This document shows, piece after piece, positions 23,574-33,504 of a DNA stretch of 40,720 nt. The first letter of the stretch is position 1. Every line of letters starts with the position of its first letter. The position numbers and the translations under genes were made by a program. The notes below the pieces were generated by a model. That model was given only the letters and a program-made list of their open reading frames with translations, did not search any database and was not told where the DNA came from. The DNA comes from Chloroflexota bacterium (lineage in GTDB: Bacteria > Chloroflexota > JAHJIN01): assembly GCA_018823415.1 (NCBI GenBank), contig JAHJIN010000122.1, forward strand, positions 1 to 40,720, given 5' to 3'.

Positions 23574-23602
23574 TTGACCCCGGCGCTAAAGTGGGCTACA
23601 AT
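23574..23602 (+). promoter_or_regulatory. Promoter of the FmdB-type gene
   Basis: TTGACC (23574-23579), 17-nt spacer, TACAAT (23597-23602), 64 nt before the ATG, with GGAGGA at about 23653. Confidence 0.75.
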
Positions 23603-23666
23603 ACGGCGCAGCAGGGCGCTGGAGGTCACAGCCCCTGACGCCGTAATCTGGCCGGAGGAATGACCA

Positions 23667-23924
23667 ATGCCCGTGTACGAATATGTGTGCCCAGATTGTG
23701 GATGCAAGTTTGAACTGTTGCGCCCCATGAGCCGCCGGGACCAGACCACCACGTGCCCGCAGTGTGGTGGGAGCCAGGCCGGGCGCCAGCTTTCGCGTTT
23801 TGTGGCCCGCAGTGCCCTTGATAGCGACGTGATGAACTATGCCTCCAACGCTGTCAACACCAGTCGGAGCAGTGGGAGTTCGTGCGCGTCGTGTTCGGCT
23901 TCTTCGTGCGCTGGCTGCAAGTGA
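23667..23924 (+). CDS. FmdB family zinc-ribbon protein
   Basis: 85 aa. The N-terminal MPVYEYVCPDCG with C8/C11 and the second knuckle CPQCG (C30/C33) form the FmdB/CxxC_CxxC_SSSS zinc ribbon, once linked to formamidase regulation. The tail is Ser-rich and ends with C73-x2-C76 and C81-x2-C84 (CASC, CAGC), a common ending in this family. Single-gene unit with its own promoter. Biochemical role unproven. Confidence 0.9.
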   Translation: MPVYEYVCPDCGCKFELLRPMSRRDQTTTCPQCGGSQAGRQLSRFVARSALDSDVMNYASNAVNTSRSSGSSCASCSASSCAGCK

Positions 23925-23964
23925 GATGGTCCGGCCAGCCCGGGCCTGACGTGCCGGGCGCCGC

Positions 23965-23993
23965 TTGCAATTCGTTGGGCGATAAGGTATAAT
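23965..23993 (+). promoter_or_regulatory. Promoter of the nusA operon
   Basis: TTGCAA (23965-23970), 17-nt spacer, TATAAT (23988-23993). Transcription should begin near 24000, giving a 324-nt leader before nusA. Confidence 0.8.
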
Positions 23994-24053
23994 ACGACTG
24001 CCCTGAGGGGCTCACGTGTCCAGACGGGGACACGGATCAACGCGCCGTCTTTT

Positions 24054-24076
24054 AAAAGTGGGAGTTTCCCACTTTT
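24054..24076 (+). terminator. Attenuator-like hairpin in the nusA leader
   Basis: Perfect 10-bp stem (24054-24063 with 24067-24076) with an A4 start and T4 end, followed by CTTATT. It resembles an intrinsic terminator and lies about 55 nt after the predicted transcription start, as expected for an attenuator. From memory, a GTGGG/CCCAC hairpin is common ahead of rimP-nusA in other bacteria. Confidence 0.55.
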
Positions 24077-24083
24077 CTTATTG

Positions 24084-24213
24084 TAGGGCCTAACGGGGGC
24101 AACATCGACAAGACATTGTCGATCTGATGCAGTGATGTCGCCGTTCGGGCCGGCAGTTCCGAAGGAACTGCCACCTATGGCGGGCGCAGCCCGCCATAGG
24201 CATAGGGCCTAAC
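24084..24213. repeat. 11-bp direct repeats TAGGGCCTAAC flanking a hairpin-rich 108-nt segment
   Basis: Exact copies at 24084-24094 and 24203-24213 bracket three of the leader hairpins. The arrangement looks like a target duplication around a small palindromic insertion. No terminal inverted repeats were seen at the inner edges, so this is tentative. Confidence 0.4.
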
Positions 24214-24323
24214 TCGTGAAATTCTTGCGGTAGCGAAGCGGCACGGGCAAGAATTCCCAAAAGCGCCAACCTGGTAGGGTCTGGTTTATCCAGGTTAGGA
24301 CATAGTCAGGAGGATCTGGGCCG

Positions 24324-25772
<1,449 letters not shown>

Positions 25773-25824
25773 GACAAGTATGGCCTCTAGGCGCGGCGCG
25801 GTCAGCGCCGGGGAGAGGATGACC

Positions 25825-26148
25825 ATGCCCACTCGCAAACGCCATATCCCCCAACGCACCTGCGTGGCCTGTCGGCGAGTTCGTGCCAAGCGTGACCTGG
25901 TGCGCGTGGTGCGTGGGTTGGATGGCTGTGTGCGTGTGGATATCACCGGCCGGTCGGCCGGGCGCGGAGCCTATCTGTGTCGCACGGCGGCGTGCTGGGA
26001 GCAGGCACTCAAGCGTTCCAGCCTGGAGCACGCCTTGAATAGTAGTCTTACGGCAGAGGATCGCGCGGCATTGGCCGCGTATGTGCTGACCCTGCCGGCA
26101 GCGGAACCCGAACCACCACTGCCAGATGGCGAGAGTTCAGTAGAGTGA
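25825..26148 (+). CDS. ylxR: YlxR (DUF448) family RNA-binding protein
   Basis: 107 aa from ATG 25825. This ATG is preferred over 25819 because GGGGAGAGG abuts 25819 directly but is correctly spaced for 25825. Family motif RTCVACRRVRAKRDLVRVVR (about 11-30) and GRSAGRGAYLCRTAAC. YlxR lies between nusA and infB in many bacteria and is thought to bind RNA or nucleoprotein. In Bacillus it has been linked to metabolic regulation. The C-terminus is longer than the minimal ~90-aa domain. Confidence 0.93.
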   Translation: MPTRKRHIPQRTCVACRRVRAKRDLVRVVRGLDGCVRVDITGRSAGRGAYLCRTAACWEQALKRSSLEHALNSSLTAEDRAALAAYVLTLPAAEPEPPLPDGESSVE

Positions 26149-26167
26149 ATGGAAAGGAGGCAGCGAC

Positions 26168-28414
26168 GTGACCAGCGAAGCAAGCCCCTCCGAACAGCAA
26201 ACACCCGATGGGGAACCCAAGGTCGTTCGTACGCGCCGCGTGCGGCGCATTCGTCCCCGTCGAACATTTTACCCCACCGAAGATGGTCGGGCACCCCGGT
26301 CTGAGGCTGCGGAAGCGGATGGCGCTGCCGCTGCACCGACGCAGCGCCGCGTGGTGCGCCGCGTGGTGCGCCGCGTGACCAAGGCGGCGCCCCCGGCGGC
26401 AGCCAAGCCGGCCGAGCCGGCGTCGGCCAAAGAGCCTGTGGCCGTCAAGGAGGCACCGGCACGTCCCGCGTCAGCCGAAAAGGTTCAGTCCAAGCCCAAG
26501 CAGCGTCCCGTTGAAGCCGAAGGCCTGGTGGCGCCCCTGCCTCCCGCCGTCGAGCCGGCGCCGGTCGTGGAGCCGGTTGAGGAGCCGGCCAAAGAGCCAG
26601 CCGAGGAGCAAGTCGCGCCCATGGGTGTCATCGAGGTGGGCGACGTCATCTCGGTCAAGGAACTGGCCGGCCTCATGAACCTGAGCCCGGTGGATGTGAT
26701 CAAACGACTGATCGAAAACGGCGTCATGGCCAACATCAATCAGAACATTGACTTTGATACGGCGGCTGTGGTCGCCGCTGACCTGGGCTTTGAGGCGCAG
26801 GAAAAATACGTAGAAGCGCCCCCGGCGACTGATACCGCGCTGGCGCCACTGCCTTCGCTGCCCCGGCACCGGCGGCGCGCCAGCCTGATGGATCAGGACA
26901 AACTGGTGTCGCGGCCGGCCGTGGTGACGGTCATGGGCCATGTGGACCACGGCAAGACCAAACTGCTGGATGCCATTCGCCAGGCGCGCGTGGCCGACCA
27001 GGAGGTGGGCGGCATTACCCAGCACATTGGGGCCTATCAGGTGGAAAAGGCCGGCAAGCGCGTGACCTTTTTGGACACGCCGGGTCACGAAGCATTCACA
27101 GCCATGCGTGCCCGAGGTGCCCAGGTCACAGACATTGCCGTGCTGGTGGTGGCTGCCGACGACGGCGTGATGCCGCAAACGGTCGAGGCCATCAACCACG
27201 CCCGGGCGGCCCAGGTGCCCATCATCGTGGCCCTGAACAAGATCGACAAGGACAACGCCAACCCCGACCGCGTCAAGCAACAACTGTCCGACGTGGGCTT
27301 GTTGGTGGAAGACTGGGGCGGTGACATCATCTGTGTGCCCATCTCGGCCAAGTTTCTCCGGGGCATTGATGACTTGCTCGAGATGATCCTGCTGGTGGCG
27401 GAAATGGCCGACCTGAAGGCCAATCCCAACCAGGCGGCCGAAGGGACCATCATCGAAAGCCGCATGGACCGCGCACGCGGCGCGGTGGCGACCGCACTCA
27501 TCCACAATGGCACGCTGCGCGTGGGCGACTATGTGGTGGTGGAAGATACCTATGGCAAGGTGCGCGCCCTGTTCAACGACCAGGGCAAGCGCATCCGCCG
27601 GGCCACCCCAGCCACTCCGGTGGAGATACTGGGTCTGCCCAACGTGGTGCGTGCCGGCGATACGCTCGAAGTGGTTGCCAAAGAGCGCGACGCTCGCGAA
27701 CGCGCCAGCCAGCGCCGCGAGCAAACCCAGGAGGCCGCCCAGGTTGTCACAGCCCGGCGCCCGAGCCTGGAAGACCTGCTGGCCCAGGCCGAAGCCGGCG
27801 CAATAAAGGAACTGAACCTTGTCATCAAGGCCGACGTGCAGGGTTCGCTGGAGCCTATCGTCTCGTCGTTGCAGGATCTGGGCACCGAAATGCTCAAGGT
27901 CAACGTCATCCACCAGGGCACCGGCAACATTACCGAATCCGACGTGATGCTGGCATCAGCCTCGGGCGCCGTCGTTATTGGTTTTACCGTGTCGGCCGAT
28001 GCTGCCGCGCAGCGATTGGCCGAGGCTGACGAGGTCGAGATCCGCACCTATGACATCATCTATCGTCTTATCGAAGACGTGGACAAGGCCCTACACGGCC
28101 TGCTAGAGCCCACCTTTGTCGACGTGATCGACGGGCACGCCACCGTGCGGGCGGTCTTTCGCGTGGGCAAAGACGTGGTGGCCGGCTCGTATGTGGACGA
28201 TGGCGTGGTGCTGCGCAAGTCGCGCGCGCGCGTCTATCGCGACGACAAGCTGCTGCACGAAGGCAGTGTAACCAGCCTCAAGCGCTTCAAAGACGACGTG
28301 CGCGAGGTCAAGACCGGCTTCGAGTGCGGCGTGGCCGTGGCCGGGTTCCGTGATTTCGAAGAAGGCGACCGGATCGAGTTCTATCATCAGGAAAAGGAAC
28401 AGGCGGCGACATAG
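26168..28414 (+). CDS. infB: Translation initiation factor IF-2
   Basis: 748-aa GTPase that brings fMet-tRNA to the 30S subunit. GTG start at 26168 with AAAGGAGG about 8 nt upstream. The N-terminal ~150 residues are low-complexity Ala/Pro/Glu/Val with a basic patch. An IF2-N module (VISVKELAGLMNLSPVDVIK, about 160-210) precedes the G domain: G1 GHVDHGKT (257-264), G3 DTPGHEAF, G4 NKID, G5 SAK. Domains II, III and C2 follow, with GFECGVAVAGFRDFEEGD near the end. Normal length and architecture. Confidence 0.98.
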   Translation: MTSEASPSEQQTPDGEPKVVRTRRVRRIRPRRTFYPTEDGRAPRSEAAEADGAAAAPTQRRVVRRVVRRVTKAAPPAAAKPAEPASAKEPVAVKEAPARPASAEKVQSKPKQRPVEAEGLVAPLPPAVEPAPVVEPVEEPAKEPAEEQVAPMGVIEVGDVISVKELAGLMNLSPVDVIKRLIENGVMANINQNIDFDTAAVVAADLGFEAQEKYVEAPPATDTALAPLPSLPRHRRRASLMDQDKLVSRPAVVTVMGHVDHGKTKLLDAIRQARVADQEVGGITQHIGAYQVEKAGKRVTFLDTPGHEAFTAMRARGAQVTDIAVLVVAADDGVMPQTVEAINHARAAQVPIIVALNKIDKDNANPDRVKQQLSDVGLLVEDWGGDIICVPISAKFLRGIDDLLEMILLVAEMADLKANPNQAAEGTIIESRMDRARGAVATALIHNGTLRVGDYVVVEDTYGKVRALFNDQGKRIRRATPATPVEILGLPNVVRAGDTLEVVAKERDARERASQRREQTQEAAQVVTARRPSLEDLLAQAEAGAIKELNLVIKADVQGSLEPIVSSLQDLGTEMLKVNVIHQGTGNITESDVMLASASGAVVIGFTVSADAAAQRLAEADEVEIRTYDIIYRLIEDVDKALHGLLEPTFVDVIDGHATVRAVFRVGKDVVAGSYVDDGVVLRKSRARVYRDDKLLHEGSVTSLKRFKDDVREVKTGFECGVAVAGFRDFEEGDRIEFYHQEKEQAAT

Positions 28415-28798
28415 ATGGCACAACGCGGAAACGTGAAACAGGAACGGATCGGCGCCTTGATTCGCAATCACATCAGCTATCTCTTTGAGCGTGACGAAGT
28501 GCGCGACCCGCGCCTGAACTTTGTCAGCGTGACTGATGTGGAGGTGACGCAGGACCAGCGGTTTGCCAAGGTGTTCGTGCGGGTGCTGGGCTCGCCTGAG
28601 GAGCAACAAGAGGCCCTGGCGGCGCTGGAACGGGCCGCTGGGTTTATACGCACCAAGCTCGCTGGGCGCCTGCGTCTGCGGCATATGCCAGAACTGTCGT
28701 TCCACCTGGACCAGGCGCTGGAATACGGCAACCGCATTGACGCGCTGTTGGACGAGATCGGCCGCACAGAACCGGCAGGAGAATCAACCGACGCATGA
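28415..28798 (+). CDS. rbfA: 30S ribosome-binding factor RbfA
   Basis: 127-aa KH-fold protein for late 30S maturation. It begins immediately after the infB stop and overlaps nrnA by 4 nt (ATGA). Typical features are an ERIGALIRNHISYLFERDEVRDPRL-type N-terminus, VSVTDVEVTQD, and a C-terminal RHMPELSFHLDQALEYGNRI helix-strand. Length is normal. Confidence 0.96.
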   Translation: MAQRGNVKQERIGALIRNHISYLFERDEVRDPRLNFVSVTDVEVTQDQRFAKVFVRVLGSPEEQQEALAALERAAGFIRTKLAGRLRLRHMPELSFHLDQALEYGNRIDALLDEIGRTEPAGESTDA

Positions 28799-29778
28799 GC
28801 GAGGCGTTCCCCATTCAGATGCAGACCATCGGCCAGATGTTGCGTCACGCCAGCACCGTGTGGCTGGGTTCGCACGTAAACCCCGATGGCGATGCCATCG
28901 GATCGCTGTTGGGCCTGGGACACGTGCTGCAGCAGCAGGGCAAGCAGGTGTGCCTGTTTTGCCCCAGCCCCATACCCGAACGTTTTGGCTTTTTGTCCGG
29001 GGCTACCGACATCGTATTCGAATTGCCCGACTGGGAACCAGACCTCATCGCCATTTTGGACTGTGGCGACCTGGACCGGCTGGGCTATTTGCACGATAGT
29101 CATCTGTTCCAGCGAGTGCCCACGGCAAACATTGACCACCACGCCACCAACACGCGTTTTGCCAAGGTCAACTGGGTAGACCCCACCATGGCCGCCACCA
29201 CCGAGATGCTGGCCACGCTGATCCAGGACCAGGGTTGGCCCATCGATGCGACGGCAGCCATGTGCCTGCTGGCCGGCCTGCACACCGATTCGCTGGGCTT
29301 TCGCACCAATTCCACGCGGCCGCGCACGCTGCACCTGGCAGCAGACCTGATGGCAGCCGGGGCGTCCATGACCACGATCGTGGACCGGGTTTATGATTCC
29401 AAGCCCCGGGCTGCGTTGCGCATCTGGGGGGCGGCGCTGGCGAACCTGCGAGAAGATGGACCTTTGGTGTGGGCGGCTGTGACCAACGAGATGTTGGGTC
29501 GTACCGGGGCTGAGAATGGCTATCTCAACGGCATCGTGGGGTTTATGCGCAGTACGGCCGACGTGGAGGTAGCCGTGCTCTTTTCCGAAACCCCTGAGGG
29601 CCGGGTGCGCGTTGAATTTCGCTCCAAGGGCCGGGTCAACGTGGCCGAAACTGCCCAACGCCTGGGCGGTGGCGGTCACGTGGCGGCTTCGGGGTGCTCT
29701 CAGCCTGGCCCGCTGGAAGAAGCCGAGCGCATCGTCCTGGCCGAGGTGCGCCAAGACCTGGCGGCCGCTGGATTCTAG
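28795..29778 (+). CDS. nrnA: DHH-family phosphoesterase, NrnA-like oligoribonuclease/pAp phosphatase
   Basis: 327 aa. Hydrolyses short oligoribonucleotides and 3'-phosphoadenosine 5'-phosphate. Metal-binding motifs are SHVNPDGDA (26-34), a DCGD near 86 and IDHH near 112. The DHHA1 domain ends with GGGGHVAASGC near 292-302. Located between rbfA and truB, as in many Gram-positive genomes, and translationally coupled to rbfA (4-nt overlap). It completes RNA turnover alongside the RNA-maturation genes of the operon. Confidence 0.94.
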   Translation: MSEAFPIQMQTIGQMLRHASTVWLGSHVNPDGDAIGSLLGLGHVLQQQGKQVCLFCPSPIPERFGFLSGATDIVFELPDWEPDLIAILDCGDLDRLGYLHDSHLFQRVPTANIDHHATNTRFAKVNWVDPTMAATTEMLATLIQDQGWPIDATAAMCLLAGLHTDSLGFRTNSTRPRTLHLAADLMAAGASMTTIVDRVYDSKPRAALRIWGAALANLREDGPLVWAAVTNEMLGRTGAENGYLNGIVGFMRSTADVEVAVLFSETPEGRVRVEFRSKGRVNVAETAQRLGGGGHVAASGCSQPGPLEEAERIVLAEVRQDLAAAGF

Positions 29779-30693
29779 ATGGCGGGCACTGGGCCGGCGG
29801 TCTCGGGTATCCTGAACCTGTACAAGCCGGTCGGCCCCACGTCTCACGACATGGTGGCCCGGGTGCGCCGGCTTTTTGGGCAGCGCCAGGTGGGCCACGC
29901 CGGCACCCTGGACCCACTGGCCGAAGGCGTGCTCCTGATTTGCCTGGGCGCAGCCACCCGGATGAGCCAATACCTGATGGACGGGCCCAAGACCTATCTG
30001 GCCGACGTGACGTTGGGCGCTACCAGTATCACCGACGACGCCGAAGGCACGTTGATGCCAGGCCGGCCGGTGTCTTGCACTCGCGCTGACGTGCTCCAGG
30101 CCCTGGGCCGCTTTTTGGGCGAGATTCAACAGGTGCCACCGCGCTATGCGGCCATCAAGCGCGACGGCGTGCCGCTGTACAAGCTGGCCCGGCGCGGCCA
30201 GGCGGTGACGCCGCCCCCCCGGCCCGTTCACATCCAGGCGATCCACCTGTTGAGCTGGCAGCCGCCGCATATGAGCCTGCTGGTTACCTGCCACGCCGGC
30301 ACCTACATCCGGTCCCTGGCCCGCGATGTGGGAACCCTCTTGCGGTGCGGCGGTTATTTGAGTGGGCTGGTGCGCCTGTGCAGCGGCCGCTTTACGGCCG
30401 GTGATGCCGTGACCCTGGAGCAGTTGGAACTGGCTGTGGACGCCGGGTTTGCCGCCGACCTGCTGTACCCGGTAGATACGGCTCTGCTGGACCGGGATGC
30501 TGTGATCCTGGGACCCGACTCGGTGGCCCGGCTGCGACAGGGCCAGGCGTTGCCGGCCCACGGCCGGCCCACCGGCCCGGCCCCCTATCGCGCCTATTCC
30601 AGCGCCGGCGACCTGGTGGCGCTCGTCACCCATCGGTCCAGCGGGGGCCAGGCCCTCTGGCAGCCGCAGCGCGTATTCGCCACGACAGATTGA
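29779..30693 (+). CDS. truB: tRNA pseudouridine(55) synthase TruB
   Basis: 304 aa, makes pseudouridine 55 in the T-loop of tRNAs. The start codon directly follows the nrnA stop. Signature GHAGTLDPLAEGVLL places the catalytic aspartate at D45. YKPVGPTSHD (15-24), YAAIKRDGVPLYKLARRG and HAGTYIRSLARD are also typical. The C-terminal ~70 residues form a PUA-like extension with PAHGRPTG. Confidence 0.97.
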   Translation: MAGTGPAVSGILNLYKPVGPTSHDMVARVRRLFGQRQVGHAGTLDPLAEGVLLICLGAATRMSQYLMDGPKTYLADVTLGATSITDDAEGTLMPGRPVSCTRADVLQALGRFLGEIQQVPPRYAAIKRDGVPLYKLARRGQAVTPPPRPVHIQAIHLLSWQPPHMSLLVTCHAGTYIRSLARDVGTLLRCGGYLSGLVRLCSGRFTAGDAVTLEQLELAVDAGFAADLLYPVDTALLDRDAVILGPDSVARLRQGQALPAHGRPTGPAPYRAYSSAGDLVALVTHRSSGGQALWQPQRVFATTD

Positions 30694-30714
30694 CCACCCG
30701 ACCAGGACAGAACC

Positions 30715-31653
30715 ATGCGTGTACTCAGAGGTTTGGCAGCTCTAGACCCCGACATCGGCGTGACCCTCACTGTGGGCGCTTTTGACGGTGTGCATCGTGG
30801 GCATCAGCAGCTCATCACCCAGTTGCGCCAGCGAGCGGCGGCGTTGGGCGGCCTCAGCGCCGTCATCACGTTTGATCCACATCCGCGCGCGGTGCTGGCG
30901 CCCGATAACTCGGTGCCCTATCTCACCACCCTGGACGAAAAGATCGTCCTACTGGAACAGGCCGGCGTAGACGTGCTCATCATTCTCACCTTTACGCGCG
31001 AGATGGCCGATATGCCGGCGGGCACGTTCTTGCAGCTTGTGCAGGACTATGTGAACATCCAAGAATTGATGGTGGGACCAGATTTCGCGCTGGGCCGGCA
31101 GCGTGAGGGGACATTGCCCCTTCTGGAACAGGTGGGCGAGCGCCTGGGCTTTGGCGTGCGCTCGGTGATGCCCCTGTTGGTGGACGGACACATGATCAGC
31201 AGCACGCGCATTCGTCAGACCCTGGCCCAGGGCCGGGTGCGCGAGGCGGCGCGCCTGCTGGGCCGGCCCTATCGGCTCTATGGCGAGGTGGTGCCGGGCG
31301 CGCAGCGCAGCAGCGAACTGGGCGTGCCCACCGCCAACCTGGTCTGCCAGCGGGATGCCCTGTGCCAGGGGTTGGCGATGCCAGCCGACGGCGTGTACGC
31401 CACGTATGCCCTCCTGGACGACGAGCCGCGCCCGGCGGTCACCAATGTAGGCGTGCGGCCCACCCTGGGCGATGGCGAGCATCTGGTGGCGACCCATATT
31501 CTGGATGTGGACGAGGACCTGTACGGGCGCATGCTGGGCGTCGAGTTTATCCAACGCCTGCGCGACGAACAGTGGTACGAGCACCCCGACCAGCTCGTGG
31601 CCCAAATCCAGCAAGACGTTCGCCAGGCGCGCGCCTTGCTGCTGAATTCGTGA
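30715..31653 (+). CDS. ribF: Bifunctional riboflavin kinase / FAD synthetase RibF
   Basis: 312 aa. Converts riboflavin to FMN and FMN to FAD. The N-terminal adenylyltransferase domain has GAFDGVHRGHQQLI (about 21-34) and later SSTRIRQTLAQG. The C-terminal kinase domain begins about residue 182 with RLYGEVVPGAQRSSELGVPTANL and contains GVYATYALLD and TNVGVRPTLGDG. Located 21 nt after truB, completing the conserved operon order. rpsO, often next, is not found in the window. Confidence 0.97.
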   Translation: MRVLRGLAALDPDIGVTLTVGAFDGVHRGHQQLITQLRQRAAALGGLSAVITFDPHPRAVLAPDNSVPYLTTLDEKIVLLEQAGVDVLIILTFTREMADMPAGTFLQLVQDYVNIQELMVGPDFALGRQREGTLPLLEQVGERLGFGVRSVMPLLVDGHMISSTRIRQTLAQGRVREAARLLGRPYRLYGEVVPGAQRSSELGVPTANLVCQRDALCQGLAMPADGVYATYALLDDEPRPAVTNVGVRPTLGDGEHLVATHILDVDEDLYGRMLGVEFIQRLRDEQWYEHPDQLVAQIQQDVRQARALLLNS

Positions 31654-31656
31654 GCC

Positions 31657-32583
31657 ATGCCCCCAACCTCAACTGCCCCCACCCGGGGGCCGTTTTTGTC
31701 ACCAGAGCCGTTTGTCGTGATCGTGGTATTGAGCTGGAACGGGCGCGAGGATACCCGGGCCTGTCTGTGTTCGCTCGAGACCCTGGTCTATGCACGGCGC
31801 ATCGTGCTCGTGATCGACAATGGCTCGGACGATGGCTCGCCGGCCATGGTGCGCGCCGAATTTCCTCACGTTCACCTTATCGCCAATCCGGCCAACCGGG
31901 GCTATGCCGCGGGCAACAACCAGGGGTTGCGATGGGCATTGGACCACGGGGCCGACCTGGTGTGGTTGCTGAACAACGACGTACTGGTGGAGCCAGACAG
32001 CCTGACCGAACTGGTTCGCGCGCTCCAGACCGACCCCACGGTGGGCATTGTGGGACCGGTCATTCACCGCATCCACCAGCCCGGCTGGGCCGATGTGGGC
32101 GGGCGCTTTGACTTTTGGACTGGCTATGCTCGCGTGCTCTTGTGGGAGCCGGCCTACGAAGGGCTGGAGACGCTCGAAGTGGATTACGTGTGGGGCTGTT
32201 CGCTCCTGGTGCGCGCCGAGGTCTTGCACGCGGTGGGCCTGCTCGACCCACGCTGGGTGGCCTATTTCGAGGACGCAGACCTGAGCCAGCGCGCCCGTGC
32301 CCGGGGCTGGCGCACGGTGACGGCGTTGCGCGCGCATGTGCAACACCATATCGCCCGGTCTGGCAACAAGGTCTATCTGTGGCAGACGTGGATGCGTCTG
32401 CGCAACTACGTGCTGTTTTATGCCCAATATGCACGACCCATCCAATGGCCCGGCCTGTTCCTGGCATTCGCCCTGGTTCACATCCCGCTCTATTTGTACC
32501 GCAGCGCCGGCAAGTACGTAGCGTACAAGCTCTTGTCCAAGTACAAGGGCCGCGAGATGAGCCTGTGGTATCGCGGCCAATGA
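31657..32583 (+). CDS. GT2 family glycosyltransferase (WbbL/rhamnosyltransferase-like)
   Basis: 308 aa. GT-A fold: VIVVLSWNGREDT (about 22-34), DNGSDDGS, NRGYAAGNNQG and the metal-binding NND in LLNNDVLVEPD (about 105-115), with VWGCSLLVRAEVL and FEDADLSQRAR later. Transfers a sugar, often rhamnose, to a cell-surface polysaccharide. A hydrophobic stretch near 268-285 could associate with the membrane. It starts 3 nt after the ribF stop, so it is probably transcribed with the upstream operon. Confidence 0.92.
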   Translation: MPPTSTAPTRGPFLSPEPFVVIVVLSWNGREDTRACLCSLETLVYARRIVLVIDNGSDDGSPAMVRAEFPHVHLIANPANRGYAAGNNQGLRWALDHGADLVWLLNNDVLVEPDSLTELVRALQTDPTVGIVGPVIHRIHQPGWADVGGRFDFWTGYARVLLWEPAYEGLETLEVDYVWGCSLLVRAEVLHAVGLLDPRWVAYFEDADLSQRARARGWRTVTALRAHVQHHIARSGNKVYLWQTWMRLRNYVLFYAQYARPIQWPGLFLAFALVHIPLYLYRSAGKYVAYKLLSKYKGREMSLWYRGQ

Positions 32584-32595
32584 GCAGATAGGCAA

Positions 32596-33504
32596 ATGGA
32601 AGCTTCTGCCAATCCTCAATTCAGCATCGTCATCACTACCTACAATCGCCAGCGGCTCCTGACGGCGTGTTTGAACGCCCTGCTGGCCCAGGTTGATGCT
32701 GCGCCGGTCGAGGTCATCGTGGTGGACGATGGTTCCAGAGACGGCACGGCGGCGTATCTGGCCGGGCTGGCCCAGGCCGGCGCCATTCGCCATCTGCACC
32801 AGCGCAACGCCGGCTGGCCGGCGGCGCGGAACCGGGGCTGGCGCACGGCGCGCGGCGACGTGGTGGCATTTCTGGACGACGACTGTGTGCCGGCGCCGGA
32901 TTATCTGGCGGCGCTCGCGGGGGCCTGGGCGCGTTGGGCCGATGCGGACGTGGTCGGCATTGGCGGCCGGATTGCCGCGCAGCCCGGCGCCAACTATGCC
33001 GGGCGCCTGCGGGCGGCGGGCCACGTGATGGTCTTTGAGGCGCTGAACGCGCCCTATGGAACCCGGGTCGGTGCGCCCGGCCGCGTCGATTTCTGCTACG
33101 GCGGCAACCGCTCCCTGCGCCGCGATGTGCTGGCGGTTATGAAGGGCTTTGACGAGACGCTGCGCTATTTTGACGACAATGACCTGGACTGGCGGCTGCG
33201 TGCGGCCGGGCGCCAGCAGTGGTATGACCCGGCCATCGTCGCGGCCCACGATTACCGGCTCTCGGCCTGGACTCGCATTCGCGCCGATTACCTGTATGGC
33301 CGCTCGGTGCCTCGGTTCACGCGCCGCCACCCCGATTATCCCCACGACCGGCTCGCAGCCGTGACGCTGCCCTCGGTGCCGGCCACGCCCGGCGAGCGCG
33401 TTGCCTTTCGGCTGGTGCAGGCCTTTTGCTACGTGGCCCGGCAGACCGGGTTGCGCTATACCCGGTGGCAGTTGGGTCGGCAATCAGCAACGAGCAACCA
33501 GTGA
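32596..33504 (+). CDS. GT2 family glycosyltransferase
   Basis: 302 aa. GT-A fold with FSIVITTYNRQ (9-19), VVDDGSRDGT and the metal-binding DDD in FLDDDCVPAPDYL (about 93-105). NDLDWRLRAAG near 195 is the acceptor-side motif. Only 12 nt after the previous glycosyltransferase, and its stop abuts the start of the radical SAM gene. Probably acts with its neighbour on a surface glycan or glycolipid. Substrate unknown. Confidence 0.92.
   Translation: MEASANPQFSIVITTYNRQRLLTACLNALLAQVDAAPVEVIVVDDGSRDGTAAYLAGLAQAGAIRHLHQRNAGWPAARNRGWRTARGDVVAFLDDDCVPAPDYLAALAGAWARWADADVVGIGGRIAAQPGANYAGRLRAAGHVMVFEALNAPYGTRVGAPGRVDFCYGGNRSLRRDVLAVMKGFDETLRYFDDNDLDWRLRAAGRQQWYDPAIVAAHDYRLSAWTRIRADYLYGRSVPRFTRRHPDYPHDRLAAVTLPSVPATPGERVAFRLVQAFCYVARQTGLRYTRWQLGRQSATSNQ

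Larger units (their letters stand above)
24000..24323 (+). ncRNA. Structured 5' leader of the nusA operon with eight consecutive hairpins
   Basis: No gene was found here. The leader holds eight hairpins in order: 24000-24011 (4 bp); 24016-24033 (6 bp); 24054-24076 (10 bp, loop GTT); 24104-24123 (8 bp, loop GACA); 24152-24172 (9 bp, loop GAA); 24174-24200 (12 bp, loop GCA); 24220-24255 (9 bp, 18-nt loop); 24268-24296 (7 bp). All listed stems are perfect by reading. rimP, usually found here, is absent. The leader could attenuate the operon in response to NusA, or part of it could be inserted palindromic repeats. AGGAGG at 24308-24313 is the nusA ribosome-binding site. Confidence 0.6.

Noticed and set aside
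24207-24300. attC-like integron recombination site: GCCTAAC at 24207 and GTTAGGA at 24294 match the RYYYAAC...GTTRRRY layout
   Set aside because: The last base of the second core is not a pyrimidine, the internal stems are not arranged as paired R/L boxes, no integrase or gene cassette is nearby, and the site lies inside the leader of an essential operon.
28477-30633. 718-codon minus-strand open frame opposite rbfA, nrnA and truB
   Set aside because: It is antisense to three well-conserved genes. The translation is a Gly/Gln/His/Val mixture typical of GC-rich shadows.
31699-33483. 594-codon minus-strand open frame opposite the two GT2 genes
   Set aside because: Same reason: both sense genes have intact GT2 motifs, while the antisense product has none.
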